DNA of 40,739 nucleotides from Lentisphaeria bacterium. GTDB taxonomy: Bacteria; Verrucomicrobiota; Lentisphaeria; Victivallales; Victivallaceae. The DNA lies in the NCBI GenBank assembly GCA_900768515.1, contig CAAGDG010000118.1, positions 1 to 40,739 of the forward strand, read 5' to 3'. Made by a program: the position numbers and the translations under genes. The notes below the pieces were generated by a model that saw nothing but the letters and a program-made list of their open reading frames with translations, was not told where the DNA came from and ran no database searches. Shown here piece after piece: positions 1 through 6,674 of the stretch. Numbering within the stretch: the first letter of the stretch is position 1; each line of letters starts with the position of its first letter.

Positions 1-400
1 AACACTCCAGCACGCCGAGCTTCTCCTCGATGCCGCCGCCGAGCTGGACCACGTTGAGCGCGTCGGAACAGGCGAAGGTGAGACGATTGACTCCGGCCTG
101 ATTCAAAAAGCACATCACCGGAGCGCCGATCGCAAGCTGAAAACTCTGCCGGCTGCCCCAGTTGGGCGGCAGCAGTTTGTTGTTTCCGGCAAGCGGAGTC
201 CAGCGACACTGGCAGTCGAGCGCCGAGGTGTGCCAGAGCAGCCGGAAGAAGGGGAGCATCGCCGGATCCGGGCGGTCGAGCCGAAGTTCCAGAAAGGTGA
301 CGCCGCCCTCGGTGGAGGTGCGGCTGCTCAGGTTCCAGCCATCGAGTTCGCCGGAGAAGAGAATCTCTCCGGCTCCGGTCACAATCTGCTGTTGCATCAT
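1..400 (-). CDS. GH36-like alpha-galactosidase, N-terminal part (runs off window)
   Basis: The reverse strand is open from an ATG at 400 to the left edge, giving the first 133 residues of a longer protein. The start follows an AAGGA box; a second ATG lies directly behind it at 397, so either may be used. The translated segment contains GAPVMCFLNQAGVNRLTFA and then CSDALN, a pattern I associate with the N-terminal beta-domain of GH36 alpha-galactosidases and raffinose-synthase relatives. The catalytic barrel would lie outside the window, so activity cannot be judged. No signal peptide is seen, which fits a cytoplasmic enzyme hydrolysing terminal alpha-galactosides. The family call is from recalled motifs and is moderately sure; another multi-domain glycosidase is possible. 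Confidence 0.6.
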   Translation of the reverse strand, partial: MMQQQIVTGAGEILFSGELDGWNLSSRTSTEGGVTFLELRLDRPDPAMLPFFRLLWHTSALDCQCRWTPLAGNNKLLPPNWGSRQSFQLAIGAPVMCFLNQAGVNRLTFACSDALNVVQLGGGIEEKLGVLEC

Positions 401-549
401 AAAAAATCCTTAATCTTAGCCGGGTTTCAAAACTTCTCATAAGGTAGTGCGAAAATCGGGGAAGTCAACCGGCATCGGCGGATTTTCCGGATTTGAATCT
501 CTTCCGGCTCATTTTCCGGAGAAAACGGAGTTTTTTTCAGGATTGCGAT

Positions 550-578
550 TTGCAATTTTCCGGTTCGGGGAGTATTTT
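550..578 (+). promoter_or_regulatory. Promoter of tRNA-Ala
   Basis: TTGCAA at 550-555 and TATTTT at 573-578 are separated by 17 bases and end 12 bases before the first base of the tRNA. The spacing fits a sigma-70-type promoter starting near 585. Apart from this promoter and the leader of the divergent GH36-like gene, I see nothing in 401-590. Confidence 0.6.
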
Positions 579-590
579 CTACACCGGCTC

Positions 591-667
591 GGGGCATTAG
601 CTCAGTTGGCTAGAGCATCACACTGGCAGTGTGAGGGTCAGCGGTTCAAATCCGCTATGCTCCACCA
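591..667 (+). tRNA. tRNA-Ala (anticodon GGC), CCA encoded
   Basis: The sequence folds as a full cloverleaf. The acceptor arm is GGGGCAT (591-597) with ATGCTCC (657-663), including one G-T pair. The D stem is GCTC/GAGC, the anticodon stem TCACA/TGTGA with loop CTGGCAG, and a T arm carries GGTTCAAATCC. The anticodon GGC reads GCC alanine codons. Discriminator A664 is followed by a genome-encoded CCA at 665-667. Confidence 0.97.
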
Positions 668-709
668 TTCATTACGTTAGAAAAACTCCCCTCTTTTTGA
701 AAGACCTCC

Positions 710-2548
710 TCACTCCAGAAAATATATGTTTGTCCCCGGCGTGCGGAAGGTGTCCGTGAAGCGGTCCGTGTTTTCGGCGACGACCCGTCCATCGAAAATC
801 TCCGTGACCCGTCCGGCCCGGAAGGGAAGGCGAATTTCCCGCTCGCCTCCATCCGCACAGTGGACGCAAAGGAGTTCCTTTGAAGCGTGAAACGCCGCAT
901 TCCGGGCATAAATATGCACCTTTGCCTCCTCCGCCAGGGCAAACAGCTTCTCCTCCGTCAGCGCCTCCGCCTCGGGCGCGTAAATCATCGTCCACCCATC
1001 CCGGCTCCGAATGGAGACACCCTCCGCTCCGACGGGAACGCCGGTGAAAAGCGCCACATTCTCCTCCGCGTACCTCCCGTTGCGGATGATTCCCGGCTGA
1101 TGGATGAAAACCACGCTCCGCCCGGCGGTGCAGACACGGTCCCGTAGCAGCTCCTCCTTCTCCGGAGTCAGGACGGCCAGCTCTCTGAAAATGATCATCC
1201 GGTAATGGGAGAGGTCCATCGTTCCGAGGTCCTTCCAGGTCGCGGTATCCGCCGGAAGGCCGGCGGCGGAGATCCGTTTTTCCAACGCGAGGGCCTGCCG
1301 GTCCAGCGCCCGGTCCCAGAGCTGGCAGCTGCTTTCCGGATCGATCACCAGCAGGATCTCCGCAGCGGAGCCGGTCGAGAGCCGCGCATACTCCTTCCAC
1401 ACCGCGGCGGCGCGCCGGATCAGGTCGCGGACGCCCGGAGTGCGGTACATGCCCCCCCAGATGTTGAAAAACCAGAAGGAGAGCCGGTTCACCAGCGCCA
1501 TGCCAAGCTCGCGCTTCAAACCGGCGACATCCTCGGCCCCGCTCTTCCACCCCTCCCAGATGCCGCCGGAGAGGGTGACGAATTCCGACATCTTCAAATT
1601 GGCGTCGCTGGTGATGCGGTCGCATTCGAAAAGGAAATTGATCCGCCTCTTCTTCAACATTTCGGTCACGCCGATATAGCCGGAGTTGCCGCCGATCTCC
1701 GCCGGGCGGTTGCAGGCCGCCCCGATGACGAAATCCGGGGGCGCGGTATCCAGAACCCGTTCGCAGTCAAGGTGCCCGGAGGTGGCGAAGTTGCGGATGT
1801 GGGAGTAGAACACTCCGATCTTCGCCTCCGGACGGATCCGTTCGCGGGCGGCGGTGATGAATTCAATGACGAGATCCGCGGTCAGTTCGTTGACGTAGCG
1901 GAGCCACTGGGTTGCGGCGCGCTCCTTCTCCGGATCGTAAAACGACCGATGGCAATGCGGAAGTTCCTCGGTGATGACCGGGATCTCAAGCACCGGAAGA
2001 CCGTGCCGCCCGCACCACTCCCGGTAATGGAGGTTTTTCAGAAAGGAGGGTTTGTGGTTCCGGAATTCGATCCACTCCAGAGTCCGCCCGCAGGCGATCA
2101 CATACCCCTCGATCCGCCCGCCCCACCGGGATTCGCAATGCTTCAGAAAAACGTCCAGATATGCCAGGGTAAGCTGCTTCCACTCCCGGTGCAGGGAACA
2201 GGTGCTGACCTCGTAGAAGGAGTCCATCGAAAATTTGCGGGCGAGCCAGACCGGAGAGTTCAAATCCACCGTCACGATGAACCGCGCGGCAGAATGGTGC
2301 GCAAGCACCTCCTCCACCTGGCGGTCGAGAACATTGAAATCGTACACCCCGTCCCACCTCCAGATCAGAGGATAATCGGAATAGGGGTCTCCGACCGAAT
2401 TGATGGTGTTCATCGGAGAGATGGTGACCAGTTCAATCCCGGCGTCACGCATGAATTCCAGAGTTTCCCACTCCCGATGCAGAAACTTCCCATACGGCAG
2501 ACGGTACGCAAGAATCGGTCCCCACATGGTTTCAATCTTCGTTTTCAT
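710..2548 (-). CDS. Glycoside hydrolase-like protein (clan GH-A-type barrel, family uncertain)
   Basis: This 612-residue protein starts at ATG 2548 behind an AAGGGAAAG box. It has no signal peptide and opens with MWGPILAYRLPYGKFLHREW, the sort of N-terminus seen in beta-galactosidase-like (GH42/GH-A) barrels that place the substrate at the mouth of a TIM barrel. Later segments such as VTVDLNSPVWLARKF, IEGYVIACGRTLEWIEF and FLFECDRITSDAN look like barrel strands with acidic residues, but I cannot name the catalytic pair. The last ~150 residues resemble the trimerisation-like and small beta domains that follow such barrels. It is transcribed divergently from an AraC-family regulator, with a TATAAT -10 and a palindrome in between, suggesting induction by a sugar. 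A role in cytoplasmic glycan breakdown is inferred; the family is not established. Confidence 0.6.
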   Translation of the reverse strand: MKTKIETMWGPILAYRLPYGKFLHREWETLEFMRDAGIELVTISPMNTINSVGDPYSDYPLIWRWDGVYDFNVLDRQVEEVLAHHSAARFIVTVDLNSPVWLARKFSMDSFYEVSTCSLHREWKQLTLAYLDVFLKHCESRWGGRIEGYVIACGRTLEWIEFRNHKPSFLKNLHYREWCGRHGLPVLEIPVITEELPHCHRSFYDPEKERAATQWLRYVNELTADLVIEFITAARERIRPEAKIGVFYSHIRNFATSGHLDCERVLDTAPPDFVIGAACNRPAEIGGNSGYIGVTEMLKKRRINFLFECDRITSDANLKMSEFVTLSGGIWEGWKSGAEDVAGLKRELGMALVNRLSFWFFNIWGGMYRTPGVRDLIRRAAAVWKEYARLSTGSAAEILLVIDPESSCQLWDRALDRQALALEKRISAAGLPADTATWKDLGTMDLSHYRMIIFRELAVLTPEKEELLRDRVCTAGRSVVFIHQPGIIRNGRYAEENVALFTGVPVGAEGVSIRSRDGWTMIYAPEAEALTEEKLFALAEEAKVHIYARNAAFHASKELLCVHCADGGEREIRLPFRAGRVTEIFDGRVVAENTDRFTDTFRTPGTNIYFLE

Positions 2549-2587
2549 CGCTTTCCCTTTCCCGAAGCGCCACTTGTTTTCTTATAT

Positions 2588-2593
2588 ATTATA
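2588..2593 (-). promoter_or_regulatory. -10 element of the glycosidase promoter, no good -35
   Basis: A perfect TATAAT on the minus strand lies 40 bases upstream of the ATG at 2548. The sequence 16-18 bases further upstream (GTGTCG/CGTGTC) is far from TTGACA, which is usual for promoters needing an activator such as the adjacent AraC-family protein. Confidence 0.5.
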
Positions 2594-2622
2594 CGCTATT
2601 TTAAAAAAACGACACGGAAAAA

Positions 2623-2639
2623 GAATCTACAAAAGATTC
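2623..2639. promoter_or_regulatory. Palindrome between glycosidase and araC-type gene, candidate operator
   Basis: GAATCT and AGATTC form a perfect 6-bp inverted repeat around ACAAA. Its centre is about 50 bases upstream of the expected start site of the glycosidase transcript and 33 bases before the regulator ATG. This position fits activation of one gene and autoregulation of the other. Binding is inferred from position only. Confidence 0.4.
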
Positions 2640-2663
2640 AATTTTCAATCAAGTAAATCTAAA

Positions 2664-3575
2664 ATGTCGAACCTGCTGCGGAACAGACACGGAGACTGGC
2701 AGAACCCGGGATACTACCGGAATCTGAAACTGCGATCTCATTTCTGGCCGGGGATGACACTTCCCGCGCAGACCCTGTATCCATGCAACGGACTGACCGT
2801 TGAACGCAACGGCGCCTGTTTCTTCCAGCACAACCACAACCCGGAACTTGCCGTCGAAATGGTGCTGGCGGGAGCGGTCCTCTACGAGGACGACGGCGTC
2901 ACCAGCAGGGTGGAGGCTGGAGAACTCTACCTGGTTCACCACAACGCCGAAACCAGATTGCGCACCGATGGACGCCGCTATTACCGGAAACTGGTCCTCT
3001 GCATCACCGGAACGCTGCTCGACCCGATCGTGGAGTCACTCAATCTGGTCGGAATGCGCCACCTGAAACCCGCAAACCCGGCGGAATTTGAAACGCGGAT
3101 CCGTTCTCTGCTGGAACTGCTCGACCGCAAGGAACAGGGAACGGAACCGCTGGTCGCCGGCAGAACTTATGAACTGCTGTTCCGCCTTTCGGAAGCTTTC
3201 CATGCGGAGTGGAGGCCGTATCCGGAAACGCTCCGCCGCGCCCTCGACTTCATGAACCGGAATTTTCACAATCCAATATCCATGGCGGAGATAGCGCTTC
3301 ACGCAAGCGTGAGCCAGCCGACGCTGGCGCGCCTTTTTCATCGTCACTTTTCCAGAGGTCCGCTGGAACACCTGATCGAACTCCGCCTGGAATTTGCGAA
3401 ATCCATGCTTGCGGCGGCCGATCTCCCACTGAAAGAGATCAGCGGGCGCTGCGGGTATGCGTCGCCGTACTATTTTTCCACGGCGTTCCGCAGAAAATAC
3501 GGGGTTTCGCCGCGGGAATACCGAAACCGTCTCCGGAAACCGCCGGAACCTTCCGAAAGCGGGACGACGGGATAA
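2664..3575 (+). CDS. AraC-family transcriptional regulator
   Basis: The 303-residue protein has an N-terminal cupin-like sensing half (about residues 25-140, with HNHNPELAVEMVLAG and VEAGELYLVHH). The C-terminal AraC/XylS DNA-binding half (about 200-295) shows both helix-turn-helix units: MAEIALHASVSQPTLARLF, and then EISGRCGYASPYYFSTAFRR followed by KYGVSPREYR. The latter is the classical AraC signature. I chose ATG 2664 because the frame upstream runs into the divergent glycosidase gene; no Shine-Dalgarno box precedes it, only an A-rich leader. It probably senses a sugar released by, or taken up for, the neighbouring glycosidase and activates it. The ligand cannot be told from sequence. Confidence 0.88.
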   Translation: MSNLLRNRHGDWQNPGYYRNLKLRSHFWPGMTLPAQTLYPCNGLTVERNGACFFQHNHNPELAVEMVLAGAVLYEDDGVTSRVEAGELYLVHHNAETRLRTDGRRYYRKLVLCITGTLLDPIVESLNLVGMRHLKPANPAEFETRIRSLLELLDRKEQGTEPLVAGRTYELLFRLSEAFHAEWRPYPETLRRALDFMNRNFHNPISMAEIALHASVSQPTLARLFHRHFSRGPLEHLIELRLEFAKSMLAAADLPLKEISGRCGYASPYYFSTAFRRKYGVSPREYRNRLRKPPEPSESGTTG

Positions 3576-3620
3576 AGCGGAAATTGTCGCCATCTTTTTA
3601 CGGAGGATTGCGGCTTTCGC

Positions 3621-4328
3621 TCATGCCAGGCCGCAGTCGACCAGAAGATGGTGATTTTCGAGCAACGCGGCGGTCTTACCCCTTGCGACGATCTTTCCAT
3701 CCTTCAGGATCACAGCTTCCGGGCAGACCCTGGCGGCAAACCCGAGATCATGCGTGGCAATCAGCTTCAGTGAAGGAAGCAAGGCCAGACACTCCGCCAG
3801 TTCCCGGCAGGCGCGCGGATCGAGCATCGAGGTCGGTTCATCAAACAAAATCGCCTCCGGCTTCATGGCGAGGACGCCGGCCAGTGCGGCTCGCCGCTTT
3901 TCGCCGCCCGAAAGACAGGTCACGTCGCGCTCCGCCAGGTGGGAGATTCCCAGCCGGGAGAGCGCTTCGCGGACACGTGCTTCCACCTCCCTCTCCGGCA
4001 GTTTCAAATTGCGCGGACCGAAGGCGACATCCTCCCGGATCGTGTGACTGAAAAGCTGGTCGTCGGAGTTCTGGAAGAGCATTCCGACCCGGGTGCGGAT
4101 GGCGGTCAAATTGCGCTTCTCCACCAGCATCCCGTCGACCCGGATGGAACCGGACCGGATCGGCACCAGGCCGGGAATGCTTTCAAGCAGCGTCGACTTT
4201 CCCGCGCCGTTGGCCCCCAGAATCGCGACGGCCGGAGAGCTTGCAGAATCAAATTCGCAGGAGACGCCGTCGACCGCCCGGATACCGCCGGGCCGATCAA
4301 GCACCAGATCGCAAAGTTCGATTCTCAT
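3621..4328 (-). CDS. cbiO: Cobalt/nickel ECF transporter ATPase CbiO
   Basis: This 235-residue ABC ATPase powers uptake of Co2+ or Ni2+ with the CbiM and CbiQ proteins encoded just upstream. It shows Walker A GANGAGKST (38-46), Q-loop Q86, signature LSGGE (139-143), Walker B AILFDE (159-164) and switch His193. The FQNSDDQLFSHTIREDVAFGP segment is typical of ECF-type ATPases (CbiO/EcfA). Length fits a single-domain CbiO. Its ATG (4326-4328) overlaps the TGA of cbiQ as ATGA, so translation is probably coupled. It is the last gene of the cluster and converges on the AraC-type gene across 45 bases without a clear terminator. Confidence 0.93.
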   Translation of the reverse strand: MRIELCDLVLDRPGGIRAVDGVSCEFDSASSPAVAILGANGAGKSTLLESIPGLVPIRSGSIRVDGMLVEKRNLTAIRTRVGMLFQNSDDQLFSHTIREDVAFGPRNLKLPEREVEARVREALSRLGISHLAERDVTCLSGGEKRRAALAGVLAMKPEAILFDEPTSMLDPRACRELAECLALLPSLKLIATHDLGFAARVCPEAVILKDGKIVARGKTAALLENHHLLVDCGLA

Positions 4329-5077
4329 GAGAGCACCCCCCGAAGCACGCAGAGAAGGGAAAATGCAAAGATACAGCCGCACCACTGCGCGGCGGAACCG
4401 GCCTCCCCCGGCGGCAGCGGTTCCCCGGCGTGAAACAACCGGCACTGCATCGCACGATAAACCGCGTCGGCCCGTTCGACGCTCCGGAGGAAGAGGCGTC
4501 CGCAGAGCATCCCCCAGTCGCGCACCGGAACGATCCGGCACCCGGGATTCCGGAGCAGATAACCGTTCACAAGATTCCGCGCCTCCTCCGCGGTCAGCAC
4601 AAGGTAGCGGCAGAAGAGCTGCATCTGCAGAATCAGCAGGCACGGCACACGCAGCCGGACCAGCGCGCCGGAAATTCCGGAAATGGAAGTCGTCGCCGTC
4701 AGCAGCAGAACCATTCCCGTCGTCGCAAGCGTCTTTGCCGCGAGCACCCAGCAGGAGAGCACCCCGCCCGGCAGCGTCGTCCCGGCTGCAAACGCCACCG
4801 GATTCCGATCAAAAAAAAGGTTCGCCACCCCCGCGCAGAGAACGAAAGGAAGCGCCAGCACCGCCCGGCGCAGCACCCCCCCGGCGGAAACGCCCCCACT
4901 CCAGGCGAGCAGGAAGGGAATGACCGCAAACAACGAACTCCCGGACCAGTCGTAACGATCGAAGGAGACGGTCAGCACCAGGAACCCCAGAACAAAACAG
5001 ACCTTCGGCAAAGGCGAAAAGCGCGCCAGTGCCCCCCCGGCCACCACGGCGTTCCCGAAGAATCCCGGACCGGTCAC
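4325..5077 (-). CDS. cbiQ: Cobalt/nickel ECF transporter transmembrane protein CbiQ
   Basis: A 250-residue integral membrane protein, the T component linking the CbiM substrate unit to the CbiO ATPase. Hydrophobic segments include CFVLGFLVLTVSF, LFAVIPFLLAW and LLILQMQLFCRYLVL. The cytoplasmic region carries RDWGMLCGRLFLRSVERADAV followed by YRAMQCRL, matching the conserved ERA..y.AM..RG-like coupling helix of CbiQ proteins. I start it at GTG 5075-5077, which overlaps the cbiM stop as GTGA and has GGAGA 9 bases upstream; the longer open frame would lie inside cbiM. The final gly of the usual AMxxRG motif is replaced (MQCRL), a small deviation. Confidence 0.88.
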   Translation of the reverse strand: MTGPGFFGNAVVAGGALARFSPLPKVCFVLGFLVLTVSFDRYDWSGSSLFAVIPFLLAWSGGVSAGGVLRRAVLALPFVLCAGVANLFFDRNPVAFAAGTTLPGGVLSCWVLAAKTLATTGMVLLLTATTSISGISGALVRLRVPCLLILQMQLFCRYLVLTAEEARNLVNGYLLRNPGCRIVPVRDWGMLCGRLFLRSVERADAVYRAMQCRLFHAGEPLPPGEAGSAAQWCGCIFAFSLLCVLRGVLS

Positions 5078-6066
5078 TTCGCAGCTCTCCGATGCGCCGT
5101 CCTGCGGCAGATCAGATAGCCGCCGACGCCGAGAAGCAGAGCGCAGAACAGGCACCCGACGATTCCGGCGACAACGGTTCCGGCCGGAGTCTCGCTCCCG
5201 GGGAACGCGTAATCCGGCAGCAGGGCAAGCATATCAGCAAGTCCGGAAAAAAAGGAGTGAACCACCCCGGAACGCTCCAGCTCCGCACTGCCGGCGGTCT
5301 TCGCCATCGACCATTCGAGACCGTCGGGATCACCGGAGGCGAGCAGGGAGAGTCCACCGCCGATCAGCAGCGCCGCCAGCCCCATCACCAGCGAAAGCCG
5401 GGTGACGGAGAACTTTTTCTCTTCGAGCCGGAGCGACTCCGCCCCGGGCAGATGTTCCCGTACAAAAAGCAGCACCGCTCCGGTCGCCAGCCCCTCCCCG
5501 AAACCGATTGCAAGATGGATCGGCAGCATCACAGAAACAAAGGCGCCGAAGGGAAGTTCCGTCACGCCGGAGAGCAGGGTTTCCAGCGTCACCGCGAAGG
5601 CGCCGAGTTCCAACGAGACAATGCAGGCGGCAAGGCTTGCGACAAAAACGCGCGTCCGTCCCATTCGCTTTCCCGCAATCGGCCGGAAAACATACGGGTA
5701 GGCGAGAAAACAACCGAAGAATCCGAGGTTGAAAAGGTTGCACCCCCACGCGAGCACTCCGCCGTCGGCGAAGAAAAGCGCCTGGATCAGCAGCACCCCG
5801 GCCATTACGAGGAACGCCGGCGAGGGGCCGAGCAGCGCGGCGAGCAGCACCGCGCCGCCGATGTGACCGCTCGACCCGGTCCCCGGAATCGCGAAGTTGA
5901 CCATCTGTGCAGCAAAGACGAAAGCTCCGGCCACTCCCATCAGCGGGATGCGGCTCTCCTGAAAGTTCTTCCGCAAATCCCGAAGCGAACAGGCGAGCAC
6001 ACCGGCGGAAACCGCCAGCATGGTTCCGCCGACCGCCGGAGAAAGCAGTGCGTCAGCCATGTGCAT
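5074..6066 (-). CDS. cbiM: Cobalt/nickel ECF transporter substrate component: CbiM fused to a PDGLE (CbiN-like) domain
   Basis: The 330-residue protein starts at ATG 6066, seven bases after GGGGAGG. Its mature N-terminus MHMADALLSP contains His2, which in CbiM/NikM proteins forms the metal site with the free amino end; HIGG (His68) and QALFFADGG are further conserved CbiM positions. About six hydrophobic segments fill residues 10-215. The C-terminal ~110 residues add two more membrane segments around GDPDGLEWSMAKT, the PDGLE motif of CbiN/NikN-type auxiliary subunits. The normally separate M and N subunits are therefore fused here. Choice between cobalt and nickel cannot be made from sequence. 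I looked for a cobalamin riboswitch upstream; 111 bases is too short and no B12-box was seen. Confidence 0.92.
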   Translation of the reverse strand: MHMADALLSPAVGGTMLAVSAGVLACSLRDLRKNFQESRIPLMGVAGAFVFAAQMVNFAIPGTGSSGHIGGAVLLAALLGPSPAFLVMAGVLLIQALFFADGGVLAWGCNLFNLGFFGCFLAYPYVFRPIAGKRMGRTRVFVASLAACIVSLELGAFAVTLETLLSGVTELPFGAFVSVMLPIHLAIGFGEGLATGAVLLFVREHLPGAESLRLEEKKFSVTRLSLVMGLAALLIGGGLSLLASGDPDGLEWSMAKTAGSAELERSGVVHSFFSGLADMLALLPDYAFPGSETPAGTVVAGIVGCLFCALLLGVGGYLICRRTAHRRAAK

Positions 6067-6177
6067 GAGTGAACCTCCCCGTTGGTTCCGAGCCGAAACC
6101 GGCCTGATCGGAACCGGAAACTCCGCGGAGAGGAGGAGGAACTGTTCCCTCCCGCTCTTCCGCACCCGGCGCCGGAA

Positions 6178-6657
6178 TTATTCAAACGCCTGAGAACCGA
6201 TGTTGAAAAAGAGCATGACCGGCAGCCAGCCGTTCTTGTTGAAGTTCACCAGTCCGAGCTGGAACAGCGCATCGTCGTCGTTGTTGTTGACCAGTCCGAG
6301 CTGAATGCCGCCCTTGCCGGAGTTGTTGACCAGTCCGAGCTGGATGCTGTCAACGGTCGCGCCGGAGTTGTTGAACAAACCGACCGAAACCCCCTCCAGT
6401 TTCTCGCCGTTGTTGACGCCGAGCAGCGAATATTTGATTCCGGTGACCTCCCGGGTGCCGCTGTAGAGGATCGAAAGTTCCGCACCGTCAACCTTGCCGG
6501 AGCTGACCGCAAGCGGCAGTCCCCAGCGGACGCCGTTGACGCTGGCGGAAGCGATCTCCGGCGAATCGGTCCAGACGCCGTAATCCATCTCCGCGGCACC
6601 GGCTCCGGTCGCCACGGCCAGAAGCGCGACACACATCCATTTTCCGAATTTCTTCAT
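6178..6657 (-). CDS. Secreted protein with tandem Q-L-G-L-V-N-N repeats (LA_2272-like)
   Basis: A 159-residue protein with a signal peptide (KK at 2-3, hydrophobic core 7-20, likely cleavage after AGA near residue 21). From residue 76 it is built of ~13-15-residue units: YSLLGVNNGEKLEG, VSVGLFNNSGATVDS, IQLGLVNNSGKGG, IQLGLVNNNDDDAL and FQLGLVNFNKNGWL. The alternating pattern implies a small stacked beta structure, perhaps at the outer membrane. I recall similar units in LA_2272-type surface repeat proteins; function is unknown. The start at ATG 6657 has AGGAG upstream; an alternative upstream ATG at 6678 would spoil the signal peptide. It lies between an ABC-F gene and cbiM on the same strand, so a link with metal uptake is possible but unproven. 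Confidence 0.75.
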   Translation of the reverse strand: MKKFGKWMCVALLAVATGAGAAEMDYGVWTDSPEIASASVNGVRWGLPLAVSSGKVDGAELSILYSGTREVTGIKYSLLGVNNGEKLEGVSVGLFNNSGATVDSIQLGLVNNSGKGGIQLGLVNNNDDDALFQLGLVNFNKNGWLPVMLFFNIGSQAFE

Positions 6658-6674
6658 GTTTGGACTCCTTTCTC

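Noticed and set aside
447..680. A 77-codon frame covering tRNA-Ala
   Set aside because: The tRNA cloverleaf is complete and the frame has no other support.
1205..2656. A 483-codon frame opposite the glycosidase gene
   Set aside because: Antisense shadow with low-complexity composition; the minus-strand gene has a clear start, RBS and promoter.
6067..6177. Cobalamin riboswitch or NikR site upstream of cbiM
   Set aside because: Too short for a B12 riboswitch, no B12-box, and no GTATGA-type NikR repeat seen.
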